Below the pieces are notes generated by a model. That model saw nothing but the letters and a program-made list of their open reading frames with translations. It did not search any database and was not told where the DNA came from. A DNA stretch of 64,000 nt from Botryobacter ruber (lineage in GTDB: Bacteria > Bacteroidota > Bacteroidia > Cytophagales > Hymenobacteraceae): positions 1 through 64,000 of the forward strand of contig NZ_QCZK02000047.1 of assembly GCF_003347595.2 (NCBI RefSeq), read 5' to 3'. The translations under genes and the position numbers were made by a program. Below are positions 1 to 8,830 of the stretch, piece by piece; positions within the stretch are counted from its first letter, which is position 1, and every line of letters starts with the position of its first letter.

Positions 1-449
1 TGCCTATCAATAAGTTTAATCTGATGTCTAGTTTCCTTAGAAACATAGTCGAGGAGTTTATCAGTTTGGCGGTCGTTACTAATAATTTGAAACCACTTCT
101 GACTTTCTGATTCAAGAAAAACTCTATCTTTTCCTCTTTGTTCTGCAGTTAATTCGCCTTTATAATCGTAAGTTTTATTATAACAATTTAAATCACTATA
201 ATAAGTTAGGTATTTTGTTCTGAAGTTATAGTTTTTGCACCCTTCAAAATCAAAAGTGTTAAAATGGTAACGCCTTTCTTCAGAATGCAAAATACTTATA
301 GAACTACATATATATTCCTCTTCTGCTAAGCTTAGTTGATCACCTTCGAATAATTTATTCATCAAATCTTCAGTTGTAGCTATATGCTCATCACTGCCAA
401 AATTGCCTGACTGGCTAATTTCTTTTAGATAGGATCTTGAATAAGGCAT
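1..449 (-). CDS. Unknown protein, partial (continues past the left edge)
   Basis: An open frame reads leftward from an ATG at 449-447 to the edge with no stop, giving about 149 visible residues (N-terminus MPYSRSYLKEISQ). I recognise no domain. The visible part is polar, with many Tyr, Glu, Lys and Asn residues and no signal peptide or membrane segment, so it is probably cytoplasmic. It starts 34 bases after the stop of the VWA/DUF3883-like gene on the same strand, so the two are probably co-transcribed and may work together. Its AT-rich composition matches that gene and differs from the backbone. The C-terminus and any catalytic domain lie outside the window. Confidence 0.7.
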   Translation of the reverse strand, partial: MPYSRSYLKEISQSGNFGSDEHIATTEDLMNKLFEGDQLSLAEEEYICSSISILHSEERRYHFNTFDFEGCKNYNFRTKYLTYYSDLNCYNKTYDYKGELTAEQRGKDRVFLESESQKWFQIISNDRQTDKLLDYVSKETRHQIKLIDR

Positions 450-483
450 TTAAAAACTTAATAGAAGCTTATTGAAGTGTAAA

Positions 484-1773
484 TTAATCAAGGATCGTAA
501 ACACAATTCTTTCCTTCTTTACTTTGAGGTTCTTTCCGGCATATGGTACAACTTTGCCACGACAAAGCCAATCCATTAAATTATCAATCTTAGTGATTTG
601 CGGATTTCTAAAAGCATCTGAAATGAAGTATAGTTGATAATTCTTGGAATTAGACAGGAAAAGATGCCATTCATTTTTAGTTAAATAAAATACTTTTTCC
701 GTATATATTGAGCCTTTACACTCAATATAATATTCTATTGAATCGTCTATACTATCCACAACCTCAAAGTCATGGCTATTCCCAGTTTCTCCTGCTTCAT
801 TAAGCCATTTTACCCTTTCTCCAAACTTAGTCCTTAAGGCATAATATAAGTGGCGTTCGCTTGCTAACCTAACGCTCTCATTCAATTCTGCATTTTCCTC
901 AACCTGAACTTCATCCTCTGAAAGCTCTTTATTATTTCTTCCCCTAAGCTCCTTTATCTCCTCCGACAGAACTGCAAGCTGTTTAGAGATGAGAGTTATA
1001 GCTGTAGCATTATGTTGAATTACTTTTTCAAATTTTAGTCTCTCCTCTTTATACTTATCACCATCCTCCTCTTGCTTCTCATTTTGCACTTGTTTAGGCA
1101 CCTCTGAGTTAATGATCTCTAATTGTGGTTTCGCTATATTCCGCAAACTATGATTTAAAGCTGCTGCCTTTATAGGCCAAAGCTTTTGTTGAACAGCTAA
1201 TTTGCTATAAGCTTTCGATTGTAAATCGATATAAGCACCTCCAGTTACATCTGCAAGTTCCTGAGCTTTGACTTTAGCGACTTCATCTTGAGCTATGCCA
1301 ACTACAAACAAGATTCCATTTTCCCTTAACAATACTTCAGTATCATGTCGGTAATCTCCACCTCCGTTTTCTTCTCCATCTGTGATGAGAATAATTTTTT
1401 TATCTGAGTTTTGATAAGTTAGGAGTGAATTAATACTAGCTTTTATTGCTGCAGTAATAGGAGTACCTCCGGTATTTATGGGATCGGCAATTTCACTGAT
1501 CTTTTCGGAGAACAGTGCTAAATCGAATGTAGAATCAAAGACAGTATCAATAATTAGGGTATCAATGCCATCTTTAGTAACGGAATGAAATTTTCGGACT
1601 ACCACTTTAGAAGCATAATCAAATGTAGGCAGCAGCTCATCAATTAAAATGGATTTGGCTAGGCTCATCCTTGTACTCCCATCAGGCAGAAGGTATGAAT
1701 TATTTTGCCCATTTTGGGTCCAATAACCCATACTACTTGAATTGTCTATCAATACTTCTATAATAGTTTCCAT
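484..1773 (-). CDS. VWA-domain protein with C-terminal DUF3883-like (nuclease-fold-like) domain
   Basis: This 429-residue protein begins with a von Willebrand A domain (about 1-190). It has a complete metal-ion-dependent adhesion site: Asp10-x-Ser12-x-Ser14, the Thr in GGTPI (about 104) and the Asp in ITDGEE (about 132). A charged, probably coiled-coil linker follows (about 215-300). The C-terminal 100 residues resemble DUF3883 (the NO VEIN C-terminal domain), with Asp in DFEVVDS, Glu351-x-Lys353 in IECKGS, then FYLTKNEW; this D...E-x-K spacing fits a PD-(D/E)XK-like fold, but activity is not shown. I chose the ATG at 1773-1771 over an in-frame TTG two codons upstream. VWA plus DUF3883-like domains, AT-rich DNA and an adjacent tRNA suggest an accessory, perhaps defence-related, role; that is inference. 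Confidence 0.75.
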   Translation of the reverse strand: METIIEVLIDNSSSMGYWTQNGQNNSYLLPDGSTRMSLAKSILIDELLPTFDYASKVVVRKFHSVTKDGIDTLIIDTVFDSTFDLALFSEKISEIADPINTGGTPITAAIKASINSLLTYQNSDKKIILITDGEENGGGDYRHDTEVLLRENGILFVVGIAQDEVAKVKAQELADVTGGAYIDLQSKAYSKLAVQQKLWPIKAAALNHSLRNIAKPQLEIINSEVPKQVQNEKQEEDGDKYKEERLKFEKVIQHNATAITLISKQLAVLSEEIKELRGRNNKELSEDEVQVEENAELNESVRLASERHLYYALRTKFGERVKWLNEAGETGNSHDFEVVDSIDDSIEYYIECKGSIYTEKVFYLTKNEWHLFLSNSKNYQLYFISDAFRNPQITKIDNLMDWLCRGKVVPYAGKNLKVKKERIVFTILD

Positions 1774-1776
1774 TAG

Positions 1777-1784
1777 CAAATGTA
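1777..1784 (-). promoter_or_regulatory. -7 promoter element abutting the VWA gene start
   Basis: On the minus strand TACATTTG matches the Bacteroidota -7 consensus TAnnTTTG and ends three bases before the ATG. No clear TTTG is seen about 19 bases upstream, only AT-rich sequence. If used, transcription would begin at or near the start codon, giving a leaderless mRNA. Confidence 0.4.
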
Positions 1785-2102
1785 TATTAGTTTTTTAAGT
1801 AGAGATAAATTTAAGTAATCAAAAATATTATATCCTTTAAATTTGAAATCCACTCCCTCTTGCTTTGCCTTTAAATCTTGTAATGAGGTTCTAATCTAGA
1901 AAAAATAAAGTAATAAAATATTTAAATCTAAATTAATTATTGTTTAAACTTTAGCTTTTAATGCAATACTTTTTTGCTATAGCATACAAGGCAAATTTGC
2001 AGATTACTTTTCTATTCTACCTGGGTTAATGCGATGATTCAGTAACGGCCCAAAATTTAGGAAAGAAATATAAAAAGCGTACCACAAGTAAACCTCAAGA
2101 AC
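1785..2102. other. AT-rich divergent intergenic region
   Basis: This gap separates the leftward VWA gene from the rightward HTH-like gene. It is very AT-rich and must hold the upstream promoter elements of both. I see no RNA gene, strong hairpin or repeat family member in it. Confidence 0.5.
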
Positions 2103-3230
2103 ATGGAAACAGCAAATAAATTACTCATTACGCTTAAGCGTGAAGAGCTTTTTAATTTAGTCTGGAAAGAACCTACTACAAACCTTGCAGCGCAATTTCA
2201 AGTCCCTTACTCCGATTTCAAAAAAATATGTGATCAAATGTCAGTTCCAATACCGGGCTCTGGTTACTGGTCTAAACTAAGAGCTGGCAAACCCGTCACG
2301 AAAGCGAGCCTACCGGCAGAGTATTCTGGTCCGCTGGAAGTGACAATTGAGCCAAGAGAATCTAAAAAGAGAAAAAAGACTACGAAAGAGCGAGCCACTG
2401 GCTTTGGAGTAGATTCTGAACAAATAGGGAAGGTTAAAACAAGATTAGTCAATCCAGACCCTTTAATTATAGCTGTAAAAGAAAAATTAGAGAAAGCTGA
2501 TTATTTGCATGATGGTTTAGCCTGGTCCGGCTCCGGAAATTTAAGCATTAAAGTTTCACCAAAGAATGTTTCAAGAGCATTACGCTTTATGGATGCCTTC
2601 ATTAAGGTTTTAAAAGCAAGAGGAAATAGTGTGAAGGTGGAATACCATACTACTTATGCTATCATTGAAAATGAAAGATTTGAAATAGGACTCAGGGAAA
2701 AGTCAAACCGCTCTATAGTAAAACAAGGTAGTTGGGATAGAACAATATATACTCCAAGCGGCTCATTAATCTTTAAAATTGACGAATATCCACGAAGAGA
2801 ATGGAAAGATGGAAAGTTATTACTGGAAGACCGGTTAGTTGAAATTATAGAGTACCTAGAGCAAAAAGCCAAAGAAAGAATAAAGAGAAAAATAAAATGG
2901 CAAAAAGAAGAGGAAGTTCGCCAGGAGCGGGAACGGATTCAAAGAGAACTTGAGGCGCGCCAGGAGAAAGAAATAGCAGGTTTTAAAAGCCTGTTACAAG
3001 ATGCCAGGCGCTGGAAAGAGGTTAAGCTTTTGCGGGAGTACATTGCGGATCTGAAATCAGGCTCTACTTTTAAAACTAACCACCCGGAAGCTCATGAGGC
3101 TTGGATTAAATGGGCAGAAGAAAAAGCAGATTGGTATGATCCACAAATAAACTTAGCCGATGAATTAATGAACAACGTGGATAAAGAAACACTGACACTC
3201 AGGAAAAAGTCTATTTACAATAGTTGGTAA
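2103..3230 (+). CDS. Conserved protein of unknown function with HTH-like N-terminus
   Basis: A 375-residue, highly charged protein. The first ~65 residues (REELFNLVWKEPTTNLAAQF, then PIPGSGYWSKLRAGKPV) match a pattern I know from a widespread uncharacterised family whose N-terminus resembles a small helix-turn-helix, with 'LVW..P...LA..F' followed by 'P..GYW.K...GK'. Residues about 255-305 are rich in Lys, Glu, Arg and Gln and probably form a long coiled coil. There is no signal peptide or membrane segment. In my knowledge the family is common in genomic islands, but its biochemical role is not established. It is divergent from the VWA gene and shares its AT-rich composition, so it may regulate that pair; this is not shown by sequence. 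Confidence 0.7.
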   Translation: METANKLLITLKREELFNLVWKEPTTNLAAQFQVPYSDFKKICDQMSVPIPGSGYWSKLRAGKPVTKASLPAEYSGPLEVTIEPRESKKRKKTTKERATGFGVDSEQIGKVKTRLVNPDPLIIAVKEKLEKADYLHDGLAWSGSGNLSIKVSPKNVSRALRFMDAFIKVLKARGNSVKVEYHTTYAIIENERFEIGLREKSNRSIVKQGSWDRTIYTPSGSLIFKIDEYPRREWKDGKLLLEDRLVEIIEYLEQKAKERIKRKIKWQKEEEVRQERERIQRELEARQEKEIAGFKSLLQDARRWKEVKLLREYIADLKSGSTFKTNHPEAHEAWIKWAEEKADWYDPQINLADELMNNVDKETLTLRKKSIYNSW

Positions 3231-3361
3231 ATATTTATTCCAGACTAAGAAGCTTTGGTTTGAACGGAGGGGAGGTAAGGCAAGCCTTCTCTCTCCTCTA
3301 GCTTTTTGATAAAAACTAGATGAAAATAACCAGGCCAATGTTTCTCAAATTGTTTGCAAAT

Positions 3362-3398
3362 AAAAAAAGCACTTACAAGTTTTACCTCGTAAGTGCTT
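3362..3398 (-). terminator. Rho-independent terminator of the CAT tRNA
   Basis: A perfect 10-bp stem (3367-3376 with 3389-3398) has a 12-base loop and is followed on the minus strand by a run of seven T (3368-3362). It lies just downstream of the tRNA gene, separating it from the AT-rich island. Confidence 0.85.
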
Positions 3399-3408
3399 GA
3401 TTATCAGG

Positions 3409-3482
3409 TGGGCCCACCTGGAATCGAACCAGGCACCTACTGATTATGAGTCAGTTGCTCTAACCGAATGAGCTATAGGCCC
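3409..3482 (-). tRNA. tRNA with CAT anticodon (Ile2 or elongator Met)
   Basis: A 74-nt cloverleaf: acceptor GGGCCTA pairs with TGGGCCC through one G-U pair, the anticodon stem is ACTGA/TCAGT, and the loop CTCATAA gives anticodon CAT. The T-arm loop is TTCGATT. CCA is not encoded. A CAT anticodon can read Met, or Ile once C34 is lysidine-modified; the body lacks initiator features. I lean to Ile2 but cannot decide by eye. Its 3' end faces the AT-rich island, the usual side for integration at a tRNA. Confidence 0.9.
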
Positions 3483-3533
3483 GTTCCGCTCGCCGAAAAC
3501 CCGTTAAAAAGCGCTTTCTTTGATTTCGGAGTG

Positions 3534-3564
3534 CAATTCTACATATTTGCATTCAGATTTCAAA
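3534..3564 (-). promoter_or_regulatory. Promoter of the CAT tRNA
   Basis: On the minus strand TTTG (3564-3561), a 19-base spacer and TAGAATTG (3541-3534, one mismatch to TAnnTTTG) form a Bacteroidota housekeeping promoter. It leaves a leader of about 45 bases before the tRNA. Confidence 0.6.
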
Positions 3565-3586
3565 CTCTAACGAAAAAATTTTTTCA

Positions 3587-4219
3587 GTGGATTTAGCGAA
3601 AGTAAAGAATATCATCTTCGATCTCGGGGGCGTGATCATCAACATAGACTACAACAAAAGTGTTCAGGAACTGCAGAAGTACAGCCCGGAAGGCAGGACT
3701 ATTGCCTTCAGCCAGAAAGCGCAATCCGAGCTGTTCGACCTGTTCGAAACAGGCGTAAGTACACCGGCGCAGTTCCGCCGGCACCTGCGGGAAGAGTACA
3801 ACCTGCAGGCAACCGACCAGCAGCTGGACGATGCATGGAACGCCATGCTCCTCGACATCCCGAAAGAAAGAATTGACCTGCTGCTGGAACTGGGCAAGAA
3901 CTACCGCATATTTTTAATGAGCAACACCAACGCCATTCACCTGGAGCGTTTTAATGCCATCGTAGCGCACAGTTTCACCATACCCAGTCTCGATTCGCTT
4001 TTCGAAAAAACCTATTACTCGCACCTGATCGGGAAGCGCAAACCCGATGCCCTGGTGTTTGAAGAAATTATCGCGCAGAACGGGCTGCAGAAAGACGAAA
4101 CGCTCTTTATCGACGATAGCATCCAGCACATCGAAAGTGCCCGCAACGTAGGCCTCCAGACCCTGCACCTGCAACCACCGCTCACCATCAACGAATTTTT
4201 TAAGGATGTTATTCAGTAA
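3587..4219 (+). CDS. HAD-superfamily phosphatase
   Basis: A 210-residue HAD hydrolase starting at GTG. Motif I is IIFDLGGVI (the first Asp is the expected nucleophile; the usual DxD second Asp is replaced by Gly, as in some HAD subfamilies with a DLGG motif). Motif II is LMSNTN, and motifs III/IV are KRKPDALVFEEI and LFIDDS. An alpha-helical cap lies between motifs I and II. It resembles YihX/FMN-phosphatase-like enzymes, but the substrate cannot be read. The last 14 bases overlap the start of the site-2 protease-like gene, so the two are translationally coupled. Confidence 0.85.
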   Translation: MDLAKVKNIIFDLGGVIINIDYNKSVQELQKYSPEGRTIAFSQKAQSELFDLFETGVSTPAQFRRHLREEYNLQATDQQLDDAWNAMLLDIPKERIDLLLELGKNYRIFLMSNTNAIHLERFNAIVAHSFTIPSLDSLFEKTYYSHLIGKRKPDALVFEEIIAQNGLQKDETLFIDDSIQHIESARNVGLQTLHLQPPLTINEFFKDVIQ

Positions 4220-5498
4220 GCAGCAGCGCAGTTACGGACTGCACCTGTTGCTTTTCCTGGTCACCCTCTTTACCACAACGCTGGCGGGAGCCGAATGGCG
4301 CTTCGGAAAATTATTCTTTATAGATGCAGCAGGTATTGACTGGAGCGGCACCCTTACGCAGGCAGAATTCCTGGCCGGGCTTTATTTTTCATTGCCTTTC
4401 CTGGGGGTGCTCACGGTGCACGAGTTTGGCCATTACATAACGGCCAGAATTTACCGCGCGCAGGTGTCGCTGCCGTATTACCTGCCGCTCTGGTTCGGCA
4501 TTACGAGCAGCATTGGCACGCTGGGGGCATTTATCAGGATCAAAAGCAGGATTAATTCCCGCAGGCAGTTTTTTGACATCGGCATTGCCGGTCCACTGGC
4601 TGGCTTTGTAGTAGCAGTTCCTTTGCTGTTCTATGCCTTTACCCATCTGCCTCCCCCGGAGTACATTTTTTCGGTGCACCCGGAATACCAAAAGTACGGG
4701 CTGGAGTATGCGCAATACGTCTACAATAACCCGATTGGCAACATTGCGCTGGGCAAAAACCTGCTCTTTATGCTGTTCGAGCGTTTTGTGGCGCCTGATG
4801 CTGCTGCAGTTCCTAACCACTACGAAATAATCCATTACCCGCTGGTGTTTGCCGGTTACCTGTCGTTGTTTTTCACGGCGCTCAACCTGCTGCCCATTGG
4901 CCAGCTGGACGGCGGGCATGTGCTGTATGGGCTGCTGGGCTACAGGCGCTTTAACCAGCTTTCGCCTCTCTTTTATGCATGCTTTATCCTGTATGCCGGC
5001 CTGGGCGTGATCTCGCCGTACCGGACGCCGCTCTGGTCGGAGGAACTGCTGGTGGTGTTTGTGCCCTTTGTGCTGTGGGCGATGTCGCATCTGCTCCGGG
5101 ACAGGCGCCGTGGTTTTCTGGCAGCCCTGGGCATGCTGATGCTGCAGTACAGCGTGGCGGCCACCTTTCCGTCTATCGAAGCGTATGCCTGGGTATGGCC
5201 GGTGTATGTGCTGTACCTGCTGTTTGTGTTTCAGCGGGTGGTGCCCCACATTCGTTTCGCCCTGTACCTGGTGCTGGCGGTTGTCTCGCTCCAGGTGGTG
5301 CTCTCGCTTGTTTTCCCGGATGCGGATGGCTACAGCGGCTGGCTGATTTTCGGGTTACTGCTGTCGCGGTTCCTGGGCGTGTTCCACCCCTCCTGCCCCG
5401 ACGAAAGGCCGCTCACACCGGCCCGGAAAGTACTGGGGGTGCTGGCTGTTCTCATTTTCATTCTCTGCTTTACCCCTGCTCCCTTTATTGTGGAATAG
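4206..5498 (+). CDS. Site-2 protease-family (M50) membrane metalloprotease
   Basis: A 430-residue polytopic membrane protein. The zinc motif HEFGH lies at residues 72-76 in a membrane segment, and the second family motif appears as LLPIGQLDGGHVLYG, carrying the third metal ligand. Several more hydrophobic segments follow. S2P enzymes cut membrane-spanning substrates such as anti-sigma factors, but this one lacks an obvious PDZ domain and belongs to the shorter 'site-2 protease family' group. It overlaps the HAD gene by 14 bases. The substrate is unknown. Confidence 0.88.
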   Translation: MLFSKQQRSYGLHLLLFLVTLFTTTLAGAEWRFGKLFFIDAAGIDWSGTLTQAEFLAGLYFSLPFLGVLTVHEFGHYITARIYRAQVSLPYYLPLWFGITSSIGTLGAFIRIKSRINSRRQFFDIGIAGPLAGFVVAVPLLFYAFTHLPPPEYIFSVHPEYQKYGLEYAQYVYNNPIGNIALGKNLLFMLFERFVAPDAAAVPNHYEIIHYPLVFAGYLSLFFTALNLLPIGQLDGGHVLYGLLGYRRFNQLSPLFYACFILYAGLGVISPYRTPLWSEELLVVFVPFVLWAMSHLLRDRRRGFLAALGMLMLQYSVAATFPSIEAYAWVWPVYVLYLLFVFQRVVPHIRFALYLVLAVVSLQVVLSLVFPDADGYSGWLIFGLLLSRFLGVFHPSCPDERPLTPARKVLGVLAVLIFILCFTPAPFIVE

Positions 5499-5511
5499 GC
5501 AAATACCATCT

Positions 5512-5550
5512 CCATCACTTTGCGCCCCTGAACAGGGAGCGAAGTGATGG
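5512..5550 (+). terminator. Hairpin downstream of the site-2 protease gene
   Basis: A 9-bp outer stem (5512-5520 with 5542-5550) encloses a second stem CCCTG/CAGGG. It begins 14 bases after the stop codon. The following tract TTTAAATAA is only weakly T-rich, so it may be a terminator or an mRNA-protecting hairpin. Confidence 0.5.
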
Positions 5551-5610
5551 TTTAAATAATTTTGCAGAAGCTTTCGCAAAACTAAAACCAGGCAACTTAC
5601 GCTATATGCA

Positions 5611-5640
5611 GGAGCAGAGGGAATGGTGGCTGCTGCAGCA
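5611..5640 (-). repeat. Interspersed ~30-bp element, copy 1
   Basis: This matches the family shared by at least 15 gaps here (core GGCAATGGTGGC or its complement). This copy reads GGAGCAG, a variable centre, GTGGC, then TGCTGCAGCA on the plus strand. It is single, in the 332-base gap before the SLC13-type permease; otherwise that gap holds only the hairpin at 5512-5550. Confidence 0.75.
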
Positions 5641-5830
5641 ATATCCCAACTCCTGCTGACTACAGAAAACAGGAATCGTGACCTGACCAAAGGAGCTAAC
5701 CGCAGATTTTTTAGCTGTAATCTTTCTTCGTCTGAAATTTATTGCTCATAATGCCATCGGGTAAAGCCATTGCACGTACAAGCGCTGGTTACGCTCAGAA
5801 ATTAAATACCAAACTTTAGCTGAAGCCTTT

Positions 5831-7603
5831 ATGGAGATTGCCCTTGTGCTTTCGTTGCTGGTGATTGCGGTTGTGCTCTTTGCCACCGAAAAAGTCTCGA
5901 TTGAGCTGGTTACGCTTATCATGCTGATCATCCTGGCAGGTTTGCGCATCATCACGCCCGAAGAGGCTTTTGCCGGCTTCGGCAGCGACTTTATCATTAT
6001 CATCGCCTCTATCTTTATTCTCGGTGCTGCCCTGGAAGAAACCGGGATACTGGACTTTGTGGTGGTCAGCCTGGTGCGGCTGGCACAGAAAAGCCATAAC
6101 CTGGTGCTGCTTACGGTCATGCTGATCTCGGGCATTGTTTCGGCCTTTATGAACAATACCACCGTTACGGCCATGTTTGTTACGCCGCTGGTCGGGTTAT
6201 CCAAACGCATCAACACCAATGCGTCCAAGCTGCTCATGCCGCTGGCTTACGCTTCCATACTGGGAGGAACCTGCACACTTATCGGCACTTCTACCAATGT
6301 GGCCGTGAGCGGCTACATGAACAAAATCGGGCTGGAACCGGTGGGGCTGTTCGAGATTTCGGGCATCGGCCTGATCATTTTTATTACGGGCATTGTTTAC
6401 ATGATGACGATCGGGCGGCGTTTGCTCCCAAGCCACGAAGACCAGCAGCTGGCCGAAGAATATAAGCTGCATAAATACCTGACCGAGATCCTGGTGATGC
6501 CCGACTCGCCGCTGGCCGGGCAGCTTGTGTTTGCCTCCGACCTGACCACGCTCAACTTCCGGATGCTCAACATTATCCGGGGCAACGAAAACTTCCTGCC
6601 CGACTTCCGGACCCGCATAGAGGCCGGTGACATCCTGCTGGTAGAAGGTGAAATGAACGACCTGCTGAAGGTAAAGGAAACGAAAGGCATCGAAATTATG
6701 GCGGATGTCCTGCTGGAAAAAGACCTGGAAACAGACCTTATCCGGTTGGCAGAAGTGATGATCACCCCGCAGTCTGACCTGATTAACCGGACCGTGAGAG
6801 ACGTGAACTTTCGCAGCCGGTTCGGCCTGGTCGTACTGGCGGTGTCACGCTACGGCGAAACCTTGCGCAGCACCATTACCAGCATTCCCCTGCGCATGGG
6901 CGATGTGCTGCTCGTACAGGGCACCGCCGACCAGCTGACACGGCTCCGCACCAGTCCGAACCTGGCCCTGCTCGACGAATTTGAGGCGCTGTTATTTAAG
7001 AAGAAGAAAGGCCTGATCGCGATAGCTTGTTTTGCAGGCGCAGTACTGGCAGGTACTCTTAAGATTGGTTCCGCTCAGATTCTGCCGCTCTCCATCGCTT
7101 TTCTGGCCGCAGCCATTCTGTGTATAGTCTTCGGCTGCATTGGTACCGGCAAAGCCTACAAAGCCATTGACTGGCGCCTGCTCATCCTGATCGGGGGTAT
7201 GACGGCCTTTGGTACGGCCATGGAGAAATCGGGTGCTGCCGACTTTATGGCGCACGGTATTGTGGAAATACTGGGCCCGCTTGGCAGGCATGCCGTGCTG
7301 TCGGGTTTCGTGCTGCTTACCGTTATGCTGACCCAACCCATGTCGAATGCGGCAGCGGCACTGGTTATTGTACCGGTGGCCCTGCGGGCTGCTGTGGAAA
7401 TGCAGGCGGAGCCCCGCACCTTCGCGATTGCCATTATGCTGGCCGCTTCGGTATCGCTGGTAACGCCGTTCGAACCTGCCTGTATCCTGGTGTATACGCC
7501 CGGCAAATACCGCTTCATGGACTTTATCAAAATAGGCACGCCGCTTACGTTGCTGCTCCTGGCGGTTATCATTATCCTGGTGCCTATCATCTGGTCGCTG
7601 TAA
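5831..7603 (+). CDS. SLC13/DASS-type permease with two TrkA-C domains
   Basis: A 590-residue inner-membrane transporter. Two hydrophobic halves (about 1-200 and 395-590) flank two RCK_C/TrkA-C domains (about 205-290 and 300-385, the first with the pattern LAGQLVFASDL...IIRGNENFLPD). The Asn/Thr-rich signatures FMNNTTVTAMFVTPL and TLIGTSTNVAVSGYM match the sodium-coupled SLC13 family. Family members carry sulfate, dicarboxylates or similar anions; the substrate here is undetermined. The ATG at 5831 gives the usual family N-terminus. Confidence 0.88.
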   Translation: MEIALVLSLLVIAVVLFATEKVSIELVTLIMLIILAGLRIITPEEAFAGFGSDFIIIIASIFILGAALEETGILDFVVVSLVRLAQKSHNLVLLTVMLISGIVSAFMNNTTVTAMFVTPLVGLSKRINTNASKLLMPLAYASILGGTCTLIGTSTNVAVSGYMNKIGLEPVGLFEISGIGLIIFITGIVYMMTIGRRLLPSHEDQQLAEEYKLHKYLTEILVMPDSPLAGQLVFASDLTTLNFRMLNIIRGNENFLPDFRTRIEAGDILLVEGEMNDLLKVKETKGIEIMADVLLEKDLETDLIRLAEVMITPQSDLINRTVRDVNFRSRFGLVVLAVSRYGETLRSTITSIPLRMGDVLLVQGTADQLTRLRTSPNLALLDEFEALLFKKKKGLIAIACFAGAVLAGTLKIGSAQILPLSIAFLAAAILCIVFGCIGTGKAYKAIDWRLLILIGGMTAFGTAMEKSGAADFMAHGIVEILGPLGRHAVLSGFVLLTVMLTQPMSNAAAALVIVPVALRAAVEMQAEPRTFAIAIMLAASVSLVTPFEPACILVYTPGKYRFMDFIKIGTPLTLLLLAVIIILVPIIWSL

Positions 7604-7652
7604 CTGTGCTGTTGCCTATGGAGTACAATTACCAAACGATACTACTGCGCGC

Positions 7653-8276
7653 ATGAAGCTTTTTACAGGAATTCCGGGAGTACTTTTGCTGCTCGCACTG
7701 GCCTGCTCTCCCAAAAACGAAGAAGTGCAGACAAGCCATATCGAAACGGAAAAAGCAGACTCGGTTGCAGACTCTATCGCCACTACCGTGAAAGATGGTA
7801 CAGCCACCGCCCGGCCCCACGAAACCCCGGCCCTCCCGCTTCCGCAGCCCGTCCTGCAGCTCCTGGCTTCCAGATACCCCGGCTGGAAAGAACCTGTTTT
7901 GCTGGACATCGCAAAAGAAAATGCATCCGGAAAAGCGCAGGGGCCGCTCACGGTACAGGCCGATTTTAACGGCGATACCCTGCAGGACATCGCCCTCCAG
8001 ATACAACACGGGCAGGACGTGGTTATTATGGCGCTGCTACAGGACTCCGGCAGCTGGCAGTTGCACGAACTCAAAAAAGACATCCTGTTCAACGACCGCG
8101 GCACCTACAAAAGTCCCTACCACCTTTACCTGACCCAAACCGGCGAACAACTCTACAACTACGACAGCAATAAAAATTTCACCACGGAGCACGATGCGGT
8201 TTCGGTAAGCATCAGCAACAGCACTATTACCTACCTGTATGAGGGCAACAAATTCAAGGCTTATGAAACGGAATAA
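7653..8276 (+). CDS. Lipoprotein of unknown function
   Basis: A 207-residue protein with a lipoprotein signal peptide ending LLLALAC, so Cys18 is the likely lipidated residue, followed by a Ser/Pro/Thr-rich linker. The C-terminal ~130 residues contain FNGDTLQDIALQIQHG, typical of FG-GAP/EF-hand-like 'DFNGDGxxD' segments. No catalytic motif is visible. It probably sits in the outer or inner membrane facing the periplasm. It starts 49 bases after the permease and may be co-transcribed with it. Confidence 0.75.
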   Translation: MKLFTGIPGVLLLLALACSPKNEEVQTSHIETEKADSVADSIATTVKDGTATARPHETPALPLPQPVLQLLASRYPGWKEPVLLDIAKENASGKAQGPLTVQADFNGDTLQDIALQIQHGQDVVIMALLQDSGSWQLHELKKDILFNDRGTYKSPYHLYLTQTGEQLYNYDSNKNFTTEHDAVSVSISNSTITYLYEGNKFKAYETE

Positions 8277-8298
8277 GCAAGCACGACGACCAGAAAGA

Positions 8299-8466
8299 GG
8301 AGCAGCGGGAGTGGTGGCTGCTGCAGCAAAGTAAAATCTGCGCAAATATGGAAGAAAGGAAGTCCGGCAAGCTGGAAGCGGTGCGCGATGGAAAGGCGCA
8401 TGCCCCGAAAGACCCAACAAAGTACGTTCAAAAATCTGCTGCAGCAGCCACCACTCCCGCTGCTCC
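8299..8466. repeat. Inverted pair of the ~30-bp interspersed element, copies 2 and 3
   Basis: The 30 bases at 8299-8328 are the exact reverse complement of 8437-8466, with 108 bases between. This is the cleanest paired unit of the family in the window and resembles a REPIN (two REP units in opposite orientation) or a small MITE. It fills most of the gap between two convergent genes. Confidence 0.85.
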
Positions 8467-8484
8467 GCTTCACACAGCTTTAAG

Positions 8485-8814
8485 CTAAAACTGAAACAGG
8501 TACACCGCCGCTACAGCCAGTACGGTACCCAGAACGGTTAGTCCGAGAGCAAGTCGCCCCACCCGCCTGGCTTTGATTTTATCGGACTCGGAAGACGTGA
8601 AATGGTTTATGTTCAGGTTCAGCATAAAAAAAACGGCAGCCAGCACCAGGCTGATAAACCAGAAGGTACAAAACCTGAAAATAAAGGATAAAGGCAAGGT
8701 GCTCTGCAGTTTGTGAACAGAGTTATCGCGCATCAGGAAAAAGAAAGCGATGATCAGCAGCAGGCTGCCATACGTGGTGATGATAGCGCTTGCCGGGAAA
8801 AACAATTTTTTCAT
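8485..8814 (-). CDS. Small membrane protein of unknown function
   Basis: A 109-residue protein with three predicted membrane segments (about 8-28, 47-67 and 86-106), joined by short charged loops (MRDNSVHKLQ, TSSESDKIKARRVGR). No family recognised. It follows the TerB-like gene by 16 bases on the same strand, so it is probably its operon partner. Confidence 0.7.
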   Translation of the reverse strand: MKKLFFPASAIITTYGSLLLIIAFFFLMRDNSVHKLQSTLPLSFIFRFCTFWFISLVLAAVFFMLNLNINHFTSSESDKIKARRVGRLALGLTVLGTVLAVAAVYLFQF

Positions 8815-8830
8815 TATAAGGAAGCGGTTA

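Noticed and set aside
4389..5249. A 286-codon minus-strand frame in the S2P gene
   Set aside because: Antisense shadow of a membrane protein gene with HEFGH and intact C-terminal motif.
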